DNA from: an uncultured Alphaproteobacteria bacterium
Lineage (GTDB): Bacteria > Pseudomonadota > Alphaproteobacteria > RF32 > CAG-239
NCBI GenBank assembly: GCA_944391515.1
Contig: CALXTW010000004.1
Location: 16,368 to 80,367, forward strand
DNA length: 64,000 nucleotides
Reading direction: 5' to 3'
The notes below the pieces were generated by a model. It was not told where the DNA came from. It ran no database searches and saw only the letters and a list, made by a program, of their open reading frames with translations. Below, piece after piece: positions 8,715-17,590 of this stretch (the first letter of the stretch is position 1; each line of letters starts with the position of its first letter). Position numbers and translations under genes: made by a program.

Positions 8715-11363
8715 CTATTTTTGATTCAATACGTCAAAAACCTTTTTGGTTAGGTCGCCTAGGCTAAACGGTTTGGCCATAAACTCAAATTCTTGTGAGC
8801 CGGCCAATTCTCGGCGGGCGATTTCTTCAGAATAACCCGAAGCCAGAATAATTTTGATATCCGGTATCTTGCTTTTTACAATGCCGGCTAATTCCGCTCC
8901 GCTCATGCCGGGCATGACCATATCGGTGACCAAAAGGTCAAAATCGGTTTCTTGTTCTAATTGTTCTAACGCATTCTCGGCTGAATTGCAACCTATTACC
9001 TCATAACCTTTTTTCTTGAGGGCGCGAACGGCAAATGTTCTAACCGAATCCTCATCTTCCACAAACAGAATTTTGATGTCTTTGGCTTCATGGTTGGGTT
9101 CATTGTTGCGGTCAATCGCGGAAACATTTAACCCAAAGATGATTTTTTGATTAATGTTGACCGGAGAGGTGCGTTTTTCCTGAACAGTGAGAATCGGCGT
9201 ACCGTCCTTAGCCGTAATGCGTTCTTTGGTTTCTATTTGATTTTGTTCTTCTTCATCGGTGTTGGTTTCAAATCGTGGCAGATGAATAGAGAATGTGGTG
9301 CCTTGGCCTACAATACTGCTCACTTTGATGAAACCTTCGGTTTGGCGGACAATACCATAAACTGTTGCCAAGCCTAAACCCGTACCGGAACCAACAACGT
9401 TTTGTTTGGTGGAGAAAAACGGTTCGAATATGCGGTTGAGGTTTTCTTTGGGAATGCCGCAACCGGTATCTGTAACATCAATTACAACAAATTCGCCCGG
9501 CTTAATTGTATCTGCTCCAAATTGGTAGGGGGTGGTTAGTGTTTCAACACGCGTGGTAATGCTCAAAGTTCCGTTGCCGTTCATGGCATCTTTTGCATTC
9601 ACGGCTAAGTTAATGATTACTTGTGAAAATTGAACCGGGTCAACCCGAATAAAGCCTAAATCGTTGCCGTGGTAAAAATGTAGGACAATTTGCTCGCCTA
9701 AGATACGTTTGAGCATATGGCTTAATTCTACAAAGTTTTCCGTTACATCAATGAGTTTGGGTTTGAGGGGTTGTTTTCTGGAAAATGCAAGTAATTGTCT
9801 TACAAGCCCTGCGGCGCGGTTGGCGTTTTGCTTGATTTGTATTAAGTCCGTAAAGGAGGGGTCACCAACACCGTGGCGTTGCAACAATAAGTCACAAAAG
9901 CCAATCATGGCGGTTAGTAAGTTATTGAAGTCATGGGCAACGCCTCCGGCCATCTGTCCCATGGCTTGCATCTTTTGAGCTTGGGCAAATTGCATCTCCA
10001 AACTTTTTTGTTGGGTAGCATCTATGACATAAACAACTAAACCGTCGATGTGTTCAGGGTGTGCCGTGTGGAGTTTTTGCATCGGGCTTAAGTAAAGAGA
10101 GGCAATCTTTTCATTCTTATCCAGCGTAATGTGAATATCAATGGCCTTGGAAAGCTGGCTGGTGCCATTTATGGAGTGGATTTCTTTTTGCAGAAGTTCA
10201 CAGTCTTCTTGGCGGATATAATCAAATATCTTTTTATGAAGAATTTGCTCTTTAGAGCGGTCTAAGAATTTTTCAACTGAGGCATTACAATCTTCTATGG
10301 TGCCATCGGTGTTAATAAAAGCAATGCCGACAGGGGCATCGTTAAACAGCCAGCTGATTTCATCTAACGAGTGTTCTAAGTTTTGTTTGAGTTCGGTATC
10401 GTTTGGTAAATCATTAATCATGACGCCACGGAACTTAATTTCTTTATTTTCGCGAAAGCTCTCTTGAGCAACGTAATATTCTTTGGTGTCGTTAGTGGCG
10501 TCTATGAGGTAAAGCGTTCCTTTCCAGAGAGAATGTTTTTCTGGCAATTCGCAATGCGGGCTTAAAAAACGCCATAAGTTTTCGCCAATGATTTCTTCTC
10601 GGTTGTAGCCCAGAGCTTGCGCCAGAGCATGATTGCAATATTCTATGCGGTAATCTTCATTACAAGTATAAACGCCAACCGGAAGATAATCTAAAAAATC
10701 GTGCAGGGATTTACGTTCTTCTTGGAAGACTTGTTCCATATTTTTAGAGGCGGTAATGTTTTCTAATTTCCAATAAATGTAGGTATATTTCTTAATGGCC
10801 TTTACGGAAAATTTGCCTTCAAAAATATCGGTTTTTTTCAAATATATCGGTTTGATGCTGATTGTGTACCATTCCTCGGGTGTGAAAATTTTCGAATCGT
10901 CTTGTGCCGGCAATAAGGATAAAGTGACTTTTTCCGTAACTAAATTGTTATATGCGGTTTTGAGGCGAAAAAATGCTGCTGAGTTTCCTGATTGGTTGGA
11001 TAGGTGTTGTTCCAAATAGTTTAGCAAATTGTTGTTATGGAACATTTCTTGTGCAAGGTCATTTTGAATAACCGGCTCGCCTGAGGGATTATCTATACGG
11101 ATAATCTCATATTTGTTTTTGATGATTTCATTGGCAAAACCGCCATAAGTGATGGCTTCTTCCGCGGCATTGATGGTTTTGATGGTGAGGGATAAACAAC
11201 ATACCGTCGTGAGAATAAAGGCAAATACCAAAAGAAGTCTATATTCCGGATACATCAGAAATAAGACTAAGGAAATGGTCAGTAGTATTAGCGCATAAGC
11301 CAGTAGTATCAGGCGATTTTGCAGTAATTTATCAGGTCTGGGGGTTTTTAAGCTGCATAACAT
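8715..11363 (-). CDS. cckA: Hybrid sensor histidine kinase CckA
   Basis: Cell-cycle kinase at the top of the CckA-ChpT-CtrA phosphorelay. Order in 882 aa: two membrane helices (about 17-37 and 40-60), PAS-like domains (about 215-320 and 330-450), a dimerisation/His box MAGGVAHDFNNLL with phospho-His477, a HATPase domain with GTGLGLATVYG, and a C-terminal receiver with phospho-Asp814 in TDMVMPGM. The His-box and following NANRAAGLVRQLLAFSRKQ segment are highly characteristic of CckA. The start has GAGG nine bases upstream and overlaps the 3' end of flhB by 32 bp, suggesting translational coupling. ChpT and CtrA are not in this window. Confidence 0.92.
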   Translation of the reverse strand: MLCSLKTPRPDKLLQNRLILLAYALILLTISLVLFLMYPEYRLLLVFAFILTTVCCLSLTIKTINAAEEAITYGGFANEIIKNKYEIIRIDNPSGEPVIQNDLAQEMFHNNNLLNYLEQHLSNQSGNSAAFFRLKTAYNNLVTEKVTLSLLPAQDDSKIFTPEEWYTISIKPIYLKKTDIFEGKFSVKAIKKYTYIYWKLENITASKNMEQVFQEERKSLHDFLDYLPVGVYTCNEDYRIEYCNHALAQALGYNREEIIGENLWRFLSPHCELPEKHSLWKGTLYLIDATNDTKEYYVAQESFRENKEIKFRGVMINDLPNDTELKQNLEHSLDEISWLFNDAPVGIAFINTDGTIEDCNASVEKFLDRSKEQILHKKIFDYIRQEDCELLQKEIHSINGTSQLSKAIDIHITLDKNEKIASLYLSPMQKLHTAHPEHIDGLVVYVIDATQQKSLEMQFAQAQKMQAMGQMAGGVAHDFNNLLTAMIGFCDLLLQRHGVGDPSFTDLIQIKQNANRAAGLVRQLLAFSRKQPLKPKLIDVTENFVELSHMLKRILGEQIVLHFYHGNDLGFIRVDPVQFSQVIINLAVNAKDAMNGNGTLSITTRVETLTTPYQFGADTIKPGEFVVIDVTDTGCGIPKENLNRIFEPFFSTKQNVVGSGTGLGLATVYGIVRQTEGFIKVSSIVGQGTTFSIHLPRFETNTDEEEQNQIETKERITAKDGTPILTVQEKRTSPVNINQKIIFGLNVSAIDRNNEPNHEAKDIKILFVEDEDSVRTFAVRALKKKGYEVIGCNSAENALEQLEQETDFDLLVTDMVMPGMSGAELAGIVKSKIPDIKIILASGYSEEIARRELAGSQEFEFMAKPFSLGDLTKKVFDVLNQK

Positions 11364-12405
11364 ATCCTATTACCTCGGCTACGGCTTTAAAGTGTTCTGA
11401 GGGTATCATTTGGTCGATTTCAACAGAGGCGAATAACGCTCTGGCGAGTGGCGGGTTTTCCACTATCGGAATATCGTGTTCTTCGGCTATCTCGCGAATC
11501 TTAAGCGCGATGTTGTCTAAACCCTTGGCAACAACTATCGGCGCATCCATTTTATCCATTTTATATTCAAGTGCAACCGCATAATGCGTCGGGTTGACAA
11601 TTATTACATCGGCTTTGGGGACCGCATCCATCATGCGGTGGCGTGCTCTTTCCATGCGAACTTGGCGAATACGGGATTTGACCAAAGGGTCTCCTTCGGT
11701 TTGTTTGTATTCGTCTTTGACTTCTTGTTTGGTCATCCGCAATTTTTTTAAGTGGCTGTATTTTTGGTAGGCAAAGTCAGCAACGGCAATGATGAGCGTG
11801 GCAATCACAACTGTGAAAATAAGTAAAACAACAACCTTGTGGATATAAGCTAAAATCGCCATCGTTTCCATGGTGGGCATAAGGTTGACATTTTCAAGAT
11901 AGGGGCGGATGACAAGAATCGAAACAAAAGCTATCACGGTTATTTTGATAATGCCTTTTAAGCTCTCAACAATTTTTTTCATGTTGATAAATTTCGGAAG
12001 GGCCGCAAAGATATTTAATTTGTTCCAATCAGGTTCCAGTTTCTTTGGGGCAAAGACAAAACCGGTTTGGGCAATACTGGCAAAAAGTCCTAAAACCATA
12101 AAAATTGCAAAAGGAATCCCTAAGATTTTGAAAATGCCTAAGACAACATTAAATAAGAGCAGTTGTAAGTGTTTGGGGGCGGTAGGGATAGTTTCCGGAG
12201 TTTCAATGAATTTGACCGACATGATGTAAAACCACTTCATCAACAGTGGTAACAAAAGCCAGACAACAAAAAGCATACCCAGCAACATAATAAAACTTTT
12301 GGCATCTTGCGAGAGCGCAACATCACCTTCTTCTTTGGCTTTGGATATCTTTCGTTCCGACGGTTCTTCGGTTTTCGAGGCGTCGTCATCGTCTTCGGGG
12401 ACCAT
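11332..12405 (-). CDS. flhB: Flagellar type III export switch protein FlhB
   Basis: Export-gate component that switches substrate class from rod/hook to filament. The 357-aa protein has the basic/acidic N-terminus TEEPSERKISKAKEEGDVA, four transmembrane helices, and the autocleavage site NPTH at 271-274 followed by YAVALEYK. It sits 12 bp after fliR and overlaps cckA by 32 bp. Confidence 0.94.
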   Translation of the reverse strand: MVPEDDDDASKTEEPSERKISKAKEEGDVALSQDAKSFIMLLGMLFVVWLLLPLLMKWFYIMSVKFIETPETIPTAPKHLQLLLFNVVLGIFKILGIPFAIFMVLGLFASIAQTGFVFAPKKLEPDWNKLNIFAALPKFINMKKIVESLKGIIKITVIAFVSILVIRPYLENVNLMPTMETMAILAYIHKVVVLLIFTVVIATLIIAVADFAYQKYSHLKKLRMTKQEVKDEYKQTEGDPLVKSRIRQVRMERARHRMMDAVPKADVIIVNPTHYAVALEYKMDKMDAPIVVAKGLDNIALKIREIAEEHDIPIVENPPLARALFASVEIDQMIPSEHFKAVAEVIGYVMQLKNPQT

Positions 12406-12417
12406 GCTTCTTCCTTT

Positions 12418-13173
12418 CTATTCCAAAAAACGCTTCAGACCCTCTTCATAATATCTTATGAACCAGAGAATCATCATCGGAGTGGTTATGAGCAACAAAC
12501 CTACACCTAAGTAGATTTGCAAAGGCAGTGAGAGAAAAAAGATGTTTAATTGCGGCATGAGGCGTGAGACCAATCCCATACCAACATAAAACACAATCGA
12601 AAAGGCTATAAACGGAGAGCCTATCTTAAAGCCCATGATAAAACTCTCGTTGAGGCTTTGGCTGGCAAAGTTTGAAAAATCAGCTACCGGTAAGGGAGAG
12701 CCTACCGGAAAAAGTGTATAACTATCGATAACCGCACTGAGCATAAGGTGGTGAAGGTCGGTGACAAACACAACCGTTAACGCCAGAATCGTCAGAAAAG
12801 TTTCAATTACGATACTTTGGGTTTGAAAGGCCGGATCAAAAATTTGGGCATTGGAAAAACCGATTGCTTGTCCGATAAAGTTACCGCATAAGTTAAGTGC
12901 GGAAAACAGAATTTGCATTATGACGCCAAAGAAAATGCCATAGATGATTTCAAATAAATACATTTGTATGCATTCCAAGGTGTCACTTGGCTGAGGCGGT
13001 AATTTATCACTTAAAAACGGAACCAATACCAAAGAAATGGCCAAGGCAATCGAAAGACGTTGGCGGACATTTACATAAGATGCCGAAAAGCCCGGCATTA
13101 ACATTAACGCCGAACCAATACGCAAAAAAACTAAAATAAACTTATATATTTCTTGGTTTAAGAGCTCTGTCAT
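12418..13173 (-). CDS. fliR: Flagellar export protein FliR
   Basis: Integral membrane component of the flagellar type III export gate, 251 aa with about six hydrophobic helices. The N-terminal LRIGSALMLMPGFSASYVNVRQRL and the internal EIIYGIFFGVIMQI segment match FliR. Its start overlaps the fliQ stop by 4 bp. Confidence 0.92.
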   Translation of the reverse strand: MTELLNQEIYKFILVFLRIGSALMLMPGFSASYVNVRQRLSIALAISLVLVPFLSDKLPPQPSDTLECIQMYLFEIIYGIFFGVIMQILFSALNLCGNFIGQAIGFSNAQIFDPAFQTQSIVIETFLTILALTVVFVTDLHHLMLSAVIDSYTLFPVGSPLPVADFSNFASQSLNESFIMGFKIGSPFIAFSIVFYVGMGLVSRLMPQLNIFFLSLPLQIYLGVGLLLITTPMMILWFIRYYEEGLKRFLE

Positions 13174-13442
13174 AACCCGCCGCCGGTGATGATTTTATCA
13201 AATAAGCCGTCTGATAACATTTGCATTTGACCCAACATAAACGGAAATAACAAAATTATGGCGACAAATACGCCTAAGATTTTAGGAACAAAGGCTAATG
13301 TCATTTCTTGAATTTGGGTCAAGGCTTGAAAAATACCGATAATCAAACCAATGAAGAGCGCAACCAATAATACTGGCGTGACAATTTTCAATAAGGTGAA
13401 AATTGCGGTGCGGGAAATTTCTAAAACTTCTACTTCATTCAT
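13170..13442 (-). CDS. fliQ: Flagellar export protein FliQ
   Basis: A 90-aa two-helix protein of the export gate. TPVLLVALFIGLIIGIFQAL and QIQEMTLAFVPKI are diagnostic for FliQ. It is the first flagellar gene of the fliQ-fliR-flhB block; fliP is not immediately upstream, which is unusual compared with the common fliPQR order. Confidence 0.93.
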   Translation of the reverse strand: MNEVEVLEISRTAIFTLLKIVTPVLLVALFIGLIIGIFQALTQIQEMTLAFVPKILGVFVAIILLFPFMLGQMQMLSDGLFDKIITGGGL

Positions 13443-13452
13443 GGGCGGTATC

Positions 13453-14565
13453 CTATTCCAACGGCGTCAGTTTCTCAAAATAGCGGTGGTTTTCAAGTCC
13501 GGTTAAAAAGGCTCCGTCATAGTCCGATTGGATTAAACCTCTAAAGTAACGTGACATATAATTTTTCCAATCAGAGGTCCAATAACGGGTGATAATGCCG
13601 TGTTCATCTGACAAAGATGGGCGAACCAACCATTCGGGAGAACCGATTTTCCATCCAGGTTGCCAATAAAAAGCATTGTCTTTGGCCTCGGTGACGCTAA
13701 AGCGTGCCAGAAGTTGGCGTCTGGTGCCGTTCTTTTTATATTTCATAGCGTTGATTTCATCAGGTGTGAAAGGCGTTTTGTTCCTGAAATAGGGCTCAAT
13801 CACAACGACATCATAGTTGGAGGCGCGGACGGCGTCAATAAAGTCTTGTTTGTCGGCATACAAATCATCTTTTAGCAAAAAGGCAATGTTTTGTGCCGAT
13901 TTAAGGTCAAAAATATTTTTGGCACTTTCTTTGAGTATCGGTTGAGCTACAATTTTTTTAAATGCCGTATCTGAATTGATGAAGGCATAAAGAGGTGTTC
14001 CTTCTTTGAGAGAGGAAGAAATGGCTTTATCAAACGATTTTTCATCTGTGCATTCATCGATTGAAAAGAGCTTGAGGTGCTCTTGACGGATTATCGGAGA
14101 AACGGCTCGATTGGAGCAAAAGTAGTTGTTGACGACAATGGCATCAATACTTTTTAAATATTCCGCCGAAGCAGAGCCGACAACCGGTTCAAACTCTGGC
14201 GATGTTTGTTTAAGGTTGAGTAAAAATGAAGGGTCTTCTACATCTTGACCTTCGTTACGGGCCTTGAGGTAGCCTTCCAAATGATATTCCCAAAGACTTT
14301 TGGTGAGCAAGTCTTGCCCTTCATGCACCATAATTTGAAAGTCGGGTTTATTGGCCTTGGCGTAATGAGCCAGACCAGTGATGTTTTCTCTTAACAAATT
14401 GCGATAGTTGATGATGTTTTTGGGAGCGACCACCATATTTAAGAGTTGTTCTTCTTTGGTGTAGGGGTGGATATTGTCAAAACCGTATAACCCAGCATAC
14501 GCGCTAGATGAGACCATCAGCGCGCTGCTGAAAACTATCGCTTTTAAAGTGCTAGGTAATGACAT
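13453..14565 (-). CDS. Exported GH114-like (endo-alpha-1,4-polygalactosaminidase fold) protein
   Basis: Residues 1-24 from the chosen ATG form a signal peptide (MSLPSTLKAIVFSSALMV, ending in SSAYA). The mature protein has the pattern of GH114/TM1410 TIM-barrel hydrolases: LKSIDAIVVNNYF, SNYDVVVIEPYF, LARFSVTEAKDNAFYWQPGW, ITRYWTSDWKNYMSRY and SDYDGAFLTGLENHRYFE. Known members cleave galactosamine-containing polysaccharides, but the expected acidic pair (usually in IGEAE and GVYLDR) is altered here to VTEAKD and GAFLTG, so catalysis is uncertain. A longer frame to 14616 would overlap pgm deeply; this start overlaps by only 14 bp. Positioned between pgm and fliQ. Confidence 0.65.
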   Translation of the reverse strand: MSLPSTLKAIVFSSALMVSSSAYAGLYGFDNIHPYTKEEQLLNMVVAPKNIINYRNLLRENITGLAHYAKANKPDFQIMVHEGQDLLTKSLWEYHLEGYLKARNEGQDVEDPSFLLNLKQTSPEFEPVVGSASAEYLKSIDAIVVNNYFCSNRAVSPIIRQEHLKLFSIDECTDEKSFDKAISSSLKEGTPLYAFINSDTAFKKIVAQPILKESAKNIFDLKSAQNIAFLLKDDLYADKQDFIDAVRASNYDVVVIEPYFRNKTPFTPDEINAMKYKKNGTRRQLLARFSVTEAKDNAFYWQPGWKIGSPEWLVRPSLSDEHGIITRYWTSDWKNYMSRYFRGLIQSDYDGAFLTGLENHRYFEKLTPLE

Positions 14566-16171
14566 CTGCGTGTTGTTTCCCTGTGCGTGGTGTGATTTCT
14601 GCAATTTCCATCGCAATTGCTAAAATCGGTTTGAGCATATCAAGTGGCTCTTCAGCTAATTTGTTTTGCTCGTATTTCTCTAAATAAACGCGTAAAGTAG
14701 CACCGCTTGAGCCCGTTCCAGATAAACGGTAAACAATGCGTGAACCATCGGCAAATTTAACAATTAAACCGTTCTTGGTGCTCGAATTGTCAACCGGATC
14801 ATTATAAACAAATGGAGCGGCTTCGGAGACTTTGTAGCCGTTAAATTCTTGATTATTGAGAGAAGGAAGTTTAGCTTCCAAATCATTCATTAATTTATCG
14901 GCAACGGCAGTATCCAAGCCCTCAAAGTCAAAACGCATATAATAGCTGCGGCCATATTTTTGCCAATGTTCACGGGTGATTTCTTCAACCGATTTGCCGG
15001 TGGCGGCAATGATGTTGAGCCAGAATAAAATTGCCCAGATACCATCTTTTTCACGAATATGTGCCGAGCCGGTACCAAAGCTTTCTTCTCCGCAGAAAGT
15101 AATGCGTTGCGAATCCATCAGATTTACAAAATATTTCCATCCGGTCGGAACTTCGTAGTAGCCAATATTGTGCGCTTTAGCTACGCGTCCGACAGCAGTC
15201 GAGGTGGCGGCTGATTTGGCAACGCCGAATATGCCGTTTTTATAGGCCGGAATGTATTGATAATTATCGGTTAAAATAGCTAAGCTGTCTGACGGAGTAA
15301 CGAAAAACTTTTTACCCAAAATCATATTGCGGTCGCCGTCGCCGTCGTTGGCCCCGCCAAAGTCAGGAGCAGAATCGGAGAACATTAAATCAACCAATTC
15401 TTTGGCATAAACCAAGTTCGGGTCCGGATGCAGGCCGCCAAAATCAGGCAATGGTTTGGCATGAACAACACTGCCTTTAAGAGCACCTAAAATCTCTTCA
15501 AAAATGCGGATGGCATAAGGACCGGTAACGGCATTCATGGCATCAAAACGCATGGTAAAACCTTTGGCAAACAAGGCTTTGATGGCGTTGAAGTCAAAAA
15601 TATGTTCTACCATTTCAATATAGTCAACCACAGGGTCGATAACTTCAATTTCCATAGTACCTAAGTGTTGGGTGCCAAGGCGTGATAAATCAATATCGGG
15701 TGCATCATAGATTTTATATTCACGAATCGCCAAAGTGTTGGCATAAATTTTATCGGTAACGGAGGCCGGAACTTGTCCGCCGGTTTGGTTGGAATATTTA
15801 ATTCCGAAATCGCCGTTTTCACCGCCGGGATTGTGGGAGGCTGACAGTACAAAACCACCATCGAGTTTGTTTTTTAAGATGATGTTGGAGCCAGCCGGTG
15901 TCGAAACAAAGCCGTTTTGACCGATAACCAATTTTTTGACGCCATTGGCGGCGGCCATCTTGATGATTTTTTGAATGGCAATGTCGTTATAAAAACGGCC
16001 GTCTCCGCCAACTAAAAAGGTTTTGTCATCTAAGCGTCCGATTGCGTTGAATATGCTTTGCATGAAGTTTTCAACATAGTTGGGTTGCATGGCGATTTTA
16101 GACTTTTTTCTCAAACCTGCCGTGCCCATCTTTTGGTCGGTGTAAGGGGTTGTGGAAACAGTTGTAATCAT
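14552..16171 (-). CDS. pgm: Phosphoglucomutase (alpha-D-glucose-phosphate specific)
   Basis: Interconverts glucose-1-phosphate and glucose-6-phosphate in the cytoplasm, feeding UDP-glucose and polysaccharide synthesis. The 539-aa length fits. Visible motifs are KMGTAGLRKKS near the N-terminus, the phosphoserine loop LSASHNPGG (Ser112), the Mg loop GGANDGDGDRN, the sugar loop GEESFGTGS and the phosphate-binding end RLSGTGSSGATLRVYLEKY. First gene of the minus-strand run that continues into the GH114-like and flagellar genes. Confidence 0.94.
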   Translation of the reverse strand: MITTVSTTPYTDQKMGTAGLRKKSKIAMQPNYVENFMQSIFNAIGRLDDKTFLVGGDGRFYNDIAIQKIIKMAAANGVKKLVIGQNGFVSTPAGSNIILKNKLDGGFVLSASHNPGGENGDFGIKYSNQTGGQVPASVTDKIYANTLAIREYKIYDAPDIDLSRLGTQHLGTMEIEVIDPVVDYIEMVEHIFDFNAIKALFAKGFTMRFDAMNAVTGPYAIRIFEEILGALKGSVVHAKPLPDFGGLHPDPNLVYAKELVDLMFSDSAPDFGGANDGDGDRNMILGKKFFVTPSDSLAILTDNYQYIPAYKNGIFGVAKSAATSTAVGRVAKAHNIGYYEVPTGWKYFVNLMDSQRITFCGEESFGTGSAHIREKDGIWAILFWLNIIAATGKSVEEITREHWQKYGRSYYMRFDFEGLDTAVADKLMNDLEAKLPSLNNQEFNGYKVSEAAPFVYNDPVDNSSTKNGLIVKFADGSRIVYRLSGTGSSGATLRVYLEKYEQNKLAEEPLDMLKPILAIAMEIAEITPRTGKQHADVIT

Positions 16172-16262
16172 TGCTCATCCTTTACATTGTTTTACTTTAA
16201 TCGTGTTGAGTTTAGCACTTCCTCTCTTAAACTCAAGAGGGAACATAGTTATTAATAACCGA

Positions 16263-16787
16263 TTATTTTGCCTCGAGCGTGGCGCGAATTTTTTTGTGGA
16301 ACTCAGCTGCGTATGCAAATTGAGAAGAGGAGGCAAGTTGCTCGTATATTTGCAGGCGTGAGGATAAAAGGGTTGGGTTGTTTGCTTGATTGGGCTCTAA
16401 CCCCAAAATAGTTAATATTTCTGCTTGGCTATAAGCTTTGTTATGGGTTTTATCCTCTAGTTGTTGGCGGGAAAATTTATTTTGCAAAATTTTAGCATAT
16501 ATGCTGTGACCGGATTTTTTGAGACAACGGATGAGCAGATAGTTGTGTGCCAAGGTCAAGCTTAAGCCTAAAATAATCACAGCTAGGGCTATTTTTAGGT
16601 ATAAAGTCGTTGTGGTCAGCCAGGCAAAACCGGCATAAAACAAAAATCCCCATAATAGGTTAAATTTGGACGAAGAGGGGTAGCTGACATAGATTTTGCG
16701 GGATTTTTTATCCATCAAAGAGGTAACCAGCAAGTTTATGGCATAGCCGGCTCCCAGAAAAAACATAAGGTAAGCTAATTCTTTCAT
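16263..16787 (-). CDS. Membrane protein of unknown function, 174 aa
   Basis: Three hydrophobic segments fall at about residues 5-22, 45-60 and 63-85, followed by a charged cytoplasmic tail. The last 55 residues (YSQAEILTILGLEPNQANN onward) look like the helices of a J-domain but lack HPD, so a DnaJ call is not supported. The ATG is preceded by CCGGAAT at suitable distance and lies just after the mipZ stop, so the upstream TTG frame extension is not adopted. Likely the last gene of the dacF-mipZ operon. Confidence 0.6.
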   Translation of the reverse strand: MKELAYLMFFLGAGYAINLLVTSLMDKKSRKIYVSYPSSSKFNLLWGFLFYAGFAWLTTTTLYLKIALAVIILGLSLTLAHNYLLIRCLKKSGHSIYAKILQNKFSRQQLEDKTHNKAYSQAEILTILGLEPNQANNPTLLSSRLQIYEQLASSSQFAYAAEFHKKIRATLEAK

Positions 16788-16789
16788 GC

Positions 16790-17590
16790 TTATTCCGGAC
16801 AAATAAATTCTGCTAAGGCTCTAATTTCTCTTTTGGCAGCAATGTGCGAAACGCTCATTTTGCGCTTTAATTCTGGGGCTTGCATATCCAAAACCGTCAG
16901 GCCTTCCAAAAAGAGTTCTTTGTAGATAACTCTATCCTTAAATCCGGGAGTTATTCTAAAACCATAAAGTTTGGAGAGCTTGTCTAAATATTCAAAAAAT
17001 TGGACTTTGTTATGTGAGTTTAGGGCTGAGATTTTATTGCCGACAACTATCCAGTTAAGGTAGGTTTTGCCTTGTGATGCCAGATATTTTTTTACATCCC
17101 AGATGTAGCTTGCGTAGTGGCCCGGTTTGCCGATGTGTCCTGATTCAAAATCAATTTCTGACAAGACGTTGAGGTCTATTAAGCTATCCGATATCGGAGT
17201 TATGAGGGTGTCGGCAAATTTATGAGCTTCTTCAAAAAGATAGTTTTTGTTACCAGGGGTATCAATAATGATGGCGTCATAACAAGGAATTAATTTGGTT
17301 ATTTCATGATTGACGCGCCCACGATCTGCAGGAATTAATGTATAATTTTCTTGAGGTTCAAATTTATAAAATGCCGGAATCGGTAAATCTAATTTGTGCT
17401 TTTCGCAAAAATTTTTGCGGTTTTCCAGATAACGTGAAAGTGTACCTTGACGTCCGTCCATATCAATCGTGGCAACAGAAAAACCTTCTTGCAATAACTT
17501 AATGGCCAGGTGCATGGAAATAGTTGATTTTCCGGTGCCGCCTTTTTCGTTACTGACGACGATGATATGTGCTTTCTTTTGTGGTTCCAT
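16790..17590 (-). CDS. mipZ: Division-plane positioning ATPase MipZ
   Basis: ParA/MinD-type ATPase that forms a gradient from the ParB-bound poles and blocks FtsZ assembly away from midcell in alphaproteobacteria. The deviant Walker A is NEKGGTGKST (14-23); IDMDGRQGTLSRYLENRKNF is the MipZ-specific switch I segment, distinct from ParA and MinD, and AIIIDTPG is Walker B. 266 aa is typical. Its start overlaps the last base of the upstream carboxypeptidase stop (TAATG), which links envelope synthesis and division-site control in one transcript. Confidence 0.9.
   Translation of the reverse strand: MEPQKKAHIIVVSNEKGGTGKSTISMHLAIKLLQEGFSVATIDMDGRQGTLSRYLENRKNFCEKHKLDLPIPAFYKFEPQENYTLIPADRGRVNHEITKLIPCYDAIIIDTPGNKNYLFEEAHKFADTLITPISDSLIDLNVLSEIDFESGHIGKPGHYASYIWDVKKYLASQGKTYLNWIVVGNKISALNSHNKVQFFEYLDKLSKLYGFRITPGFKDRVIYKELFLEGLTVLDMQAPELKRKMSVSHIAAKREIRALAEFICPE

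Noticed and set aside
14566..14616. Longer N-terminus of the GH114-like gene
   Set aside because: The 17 extra residues lie inside pgm and put a charged stretch before the signal peptide; the internal ATG gives a normal leader.
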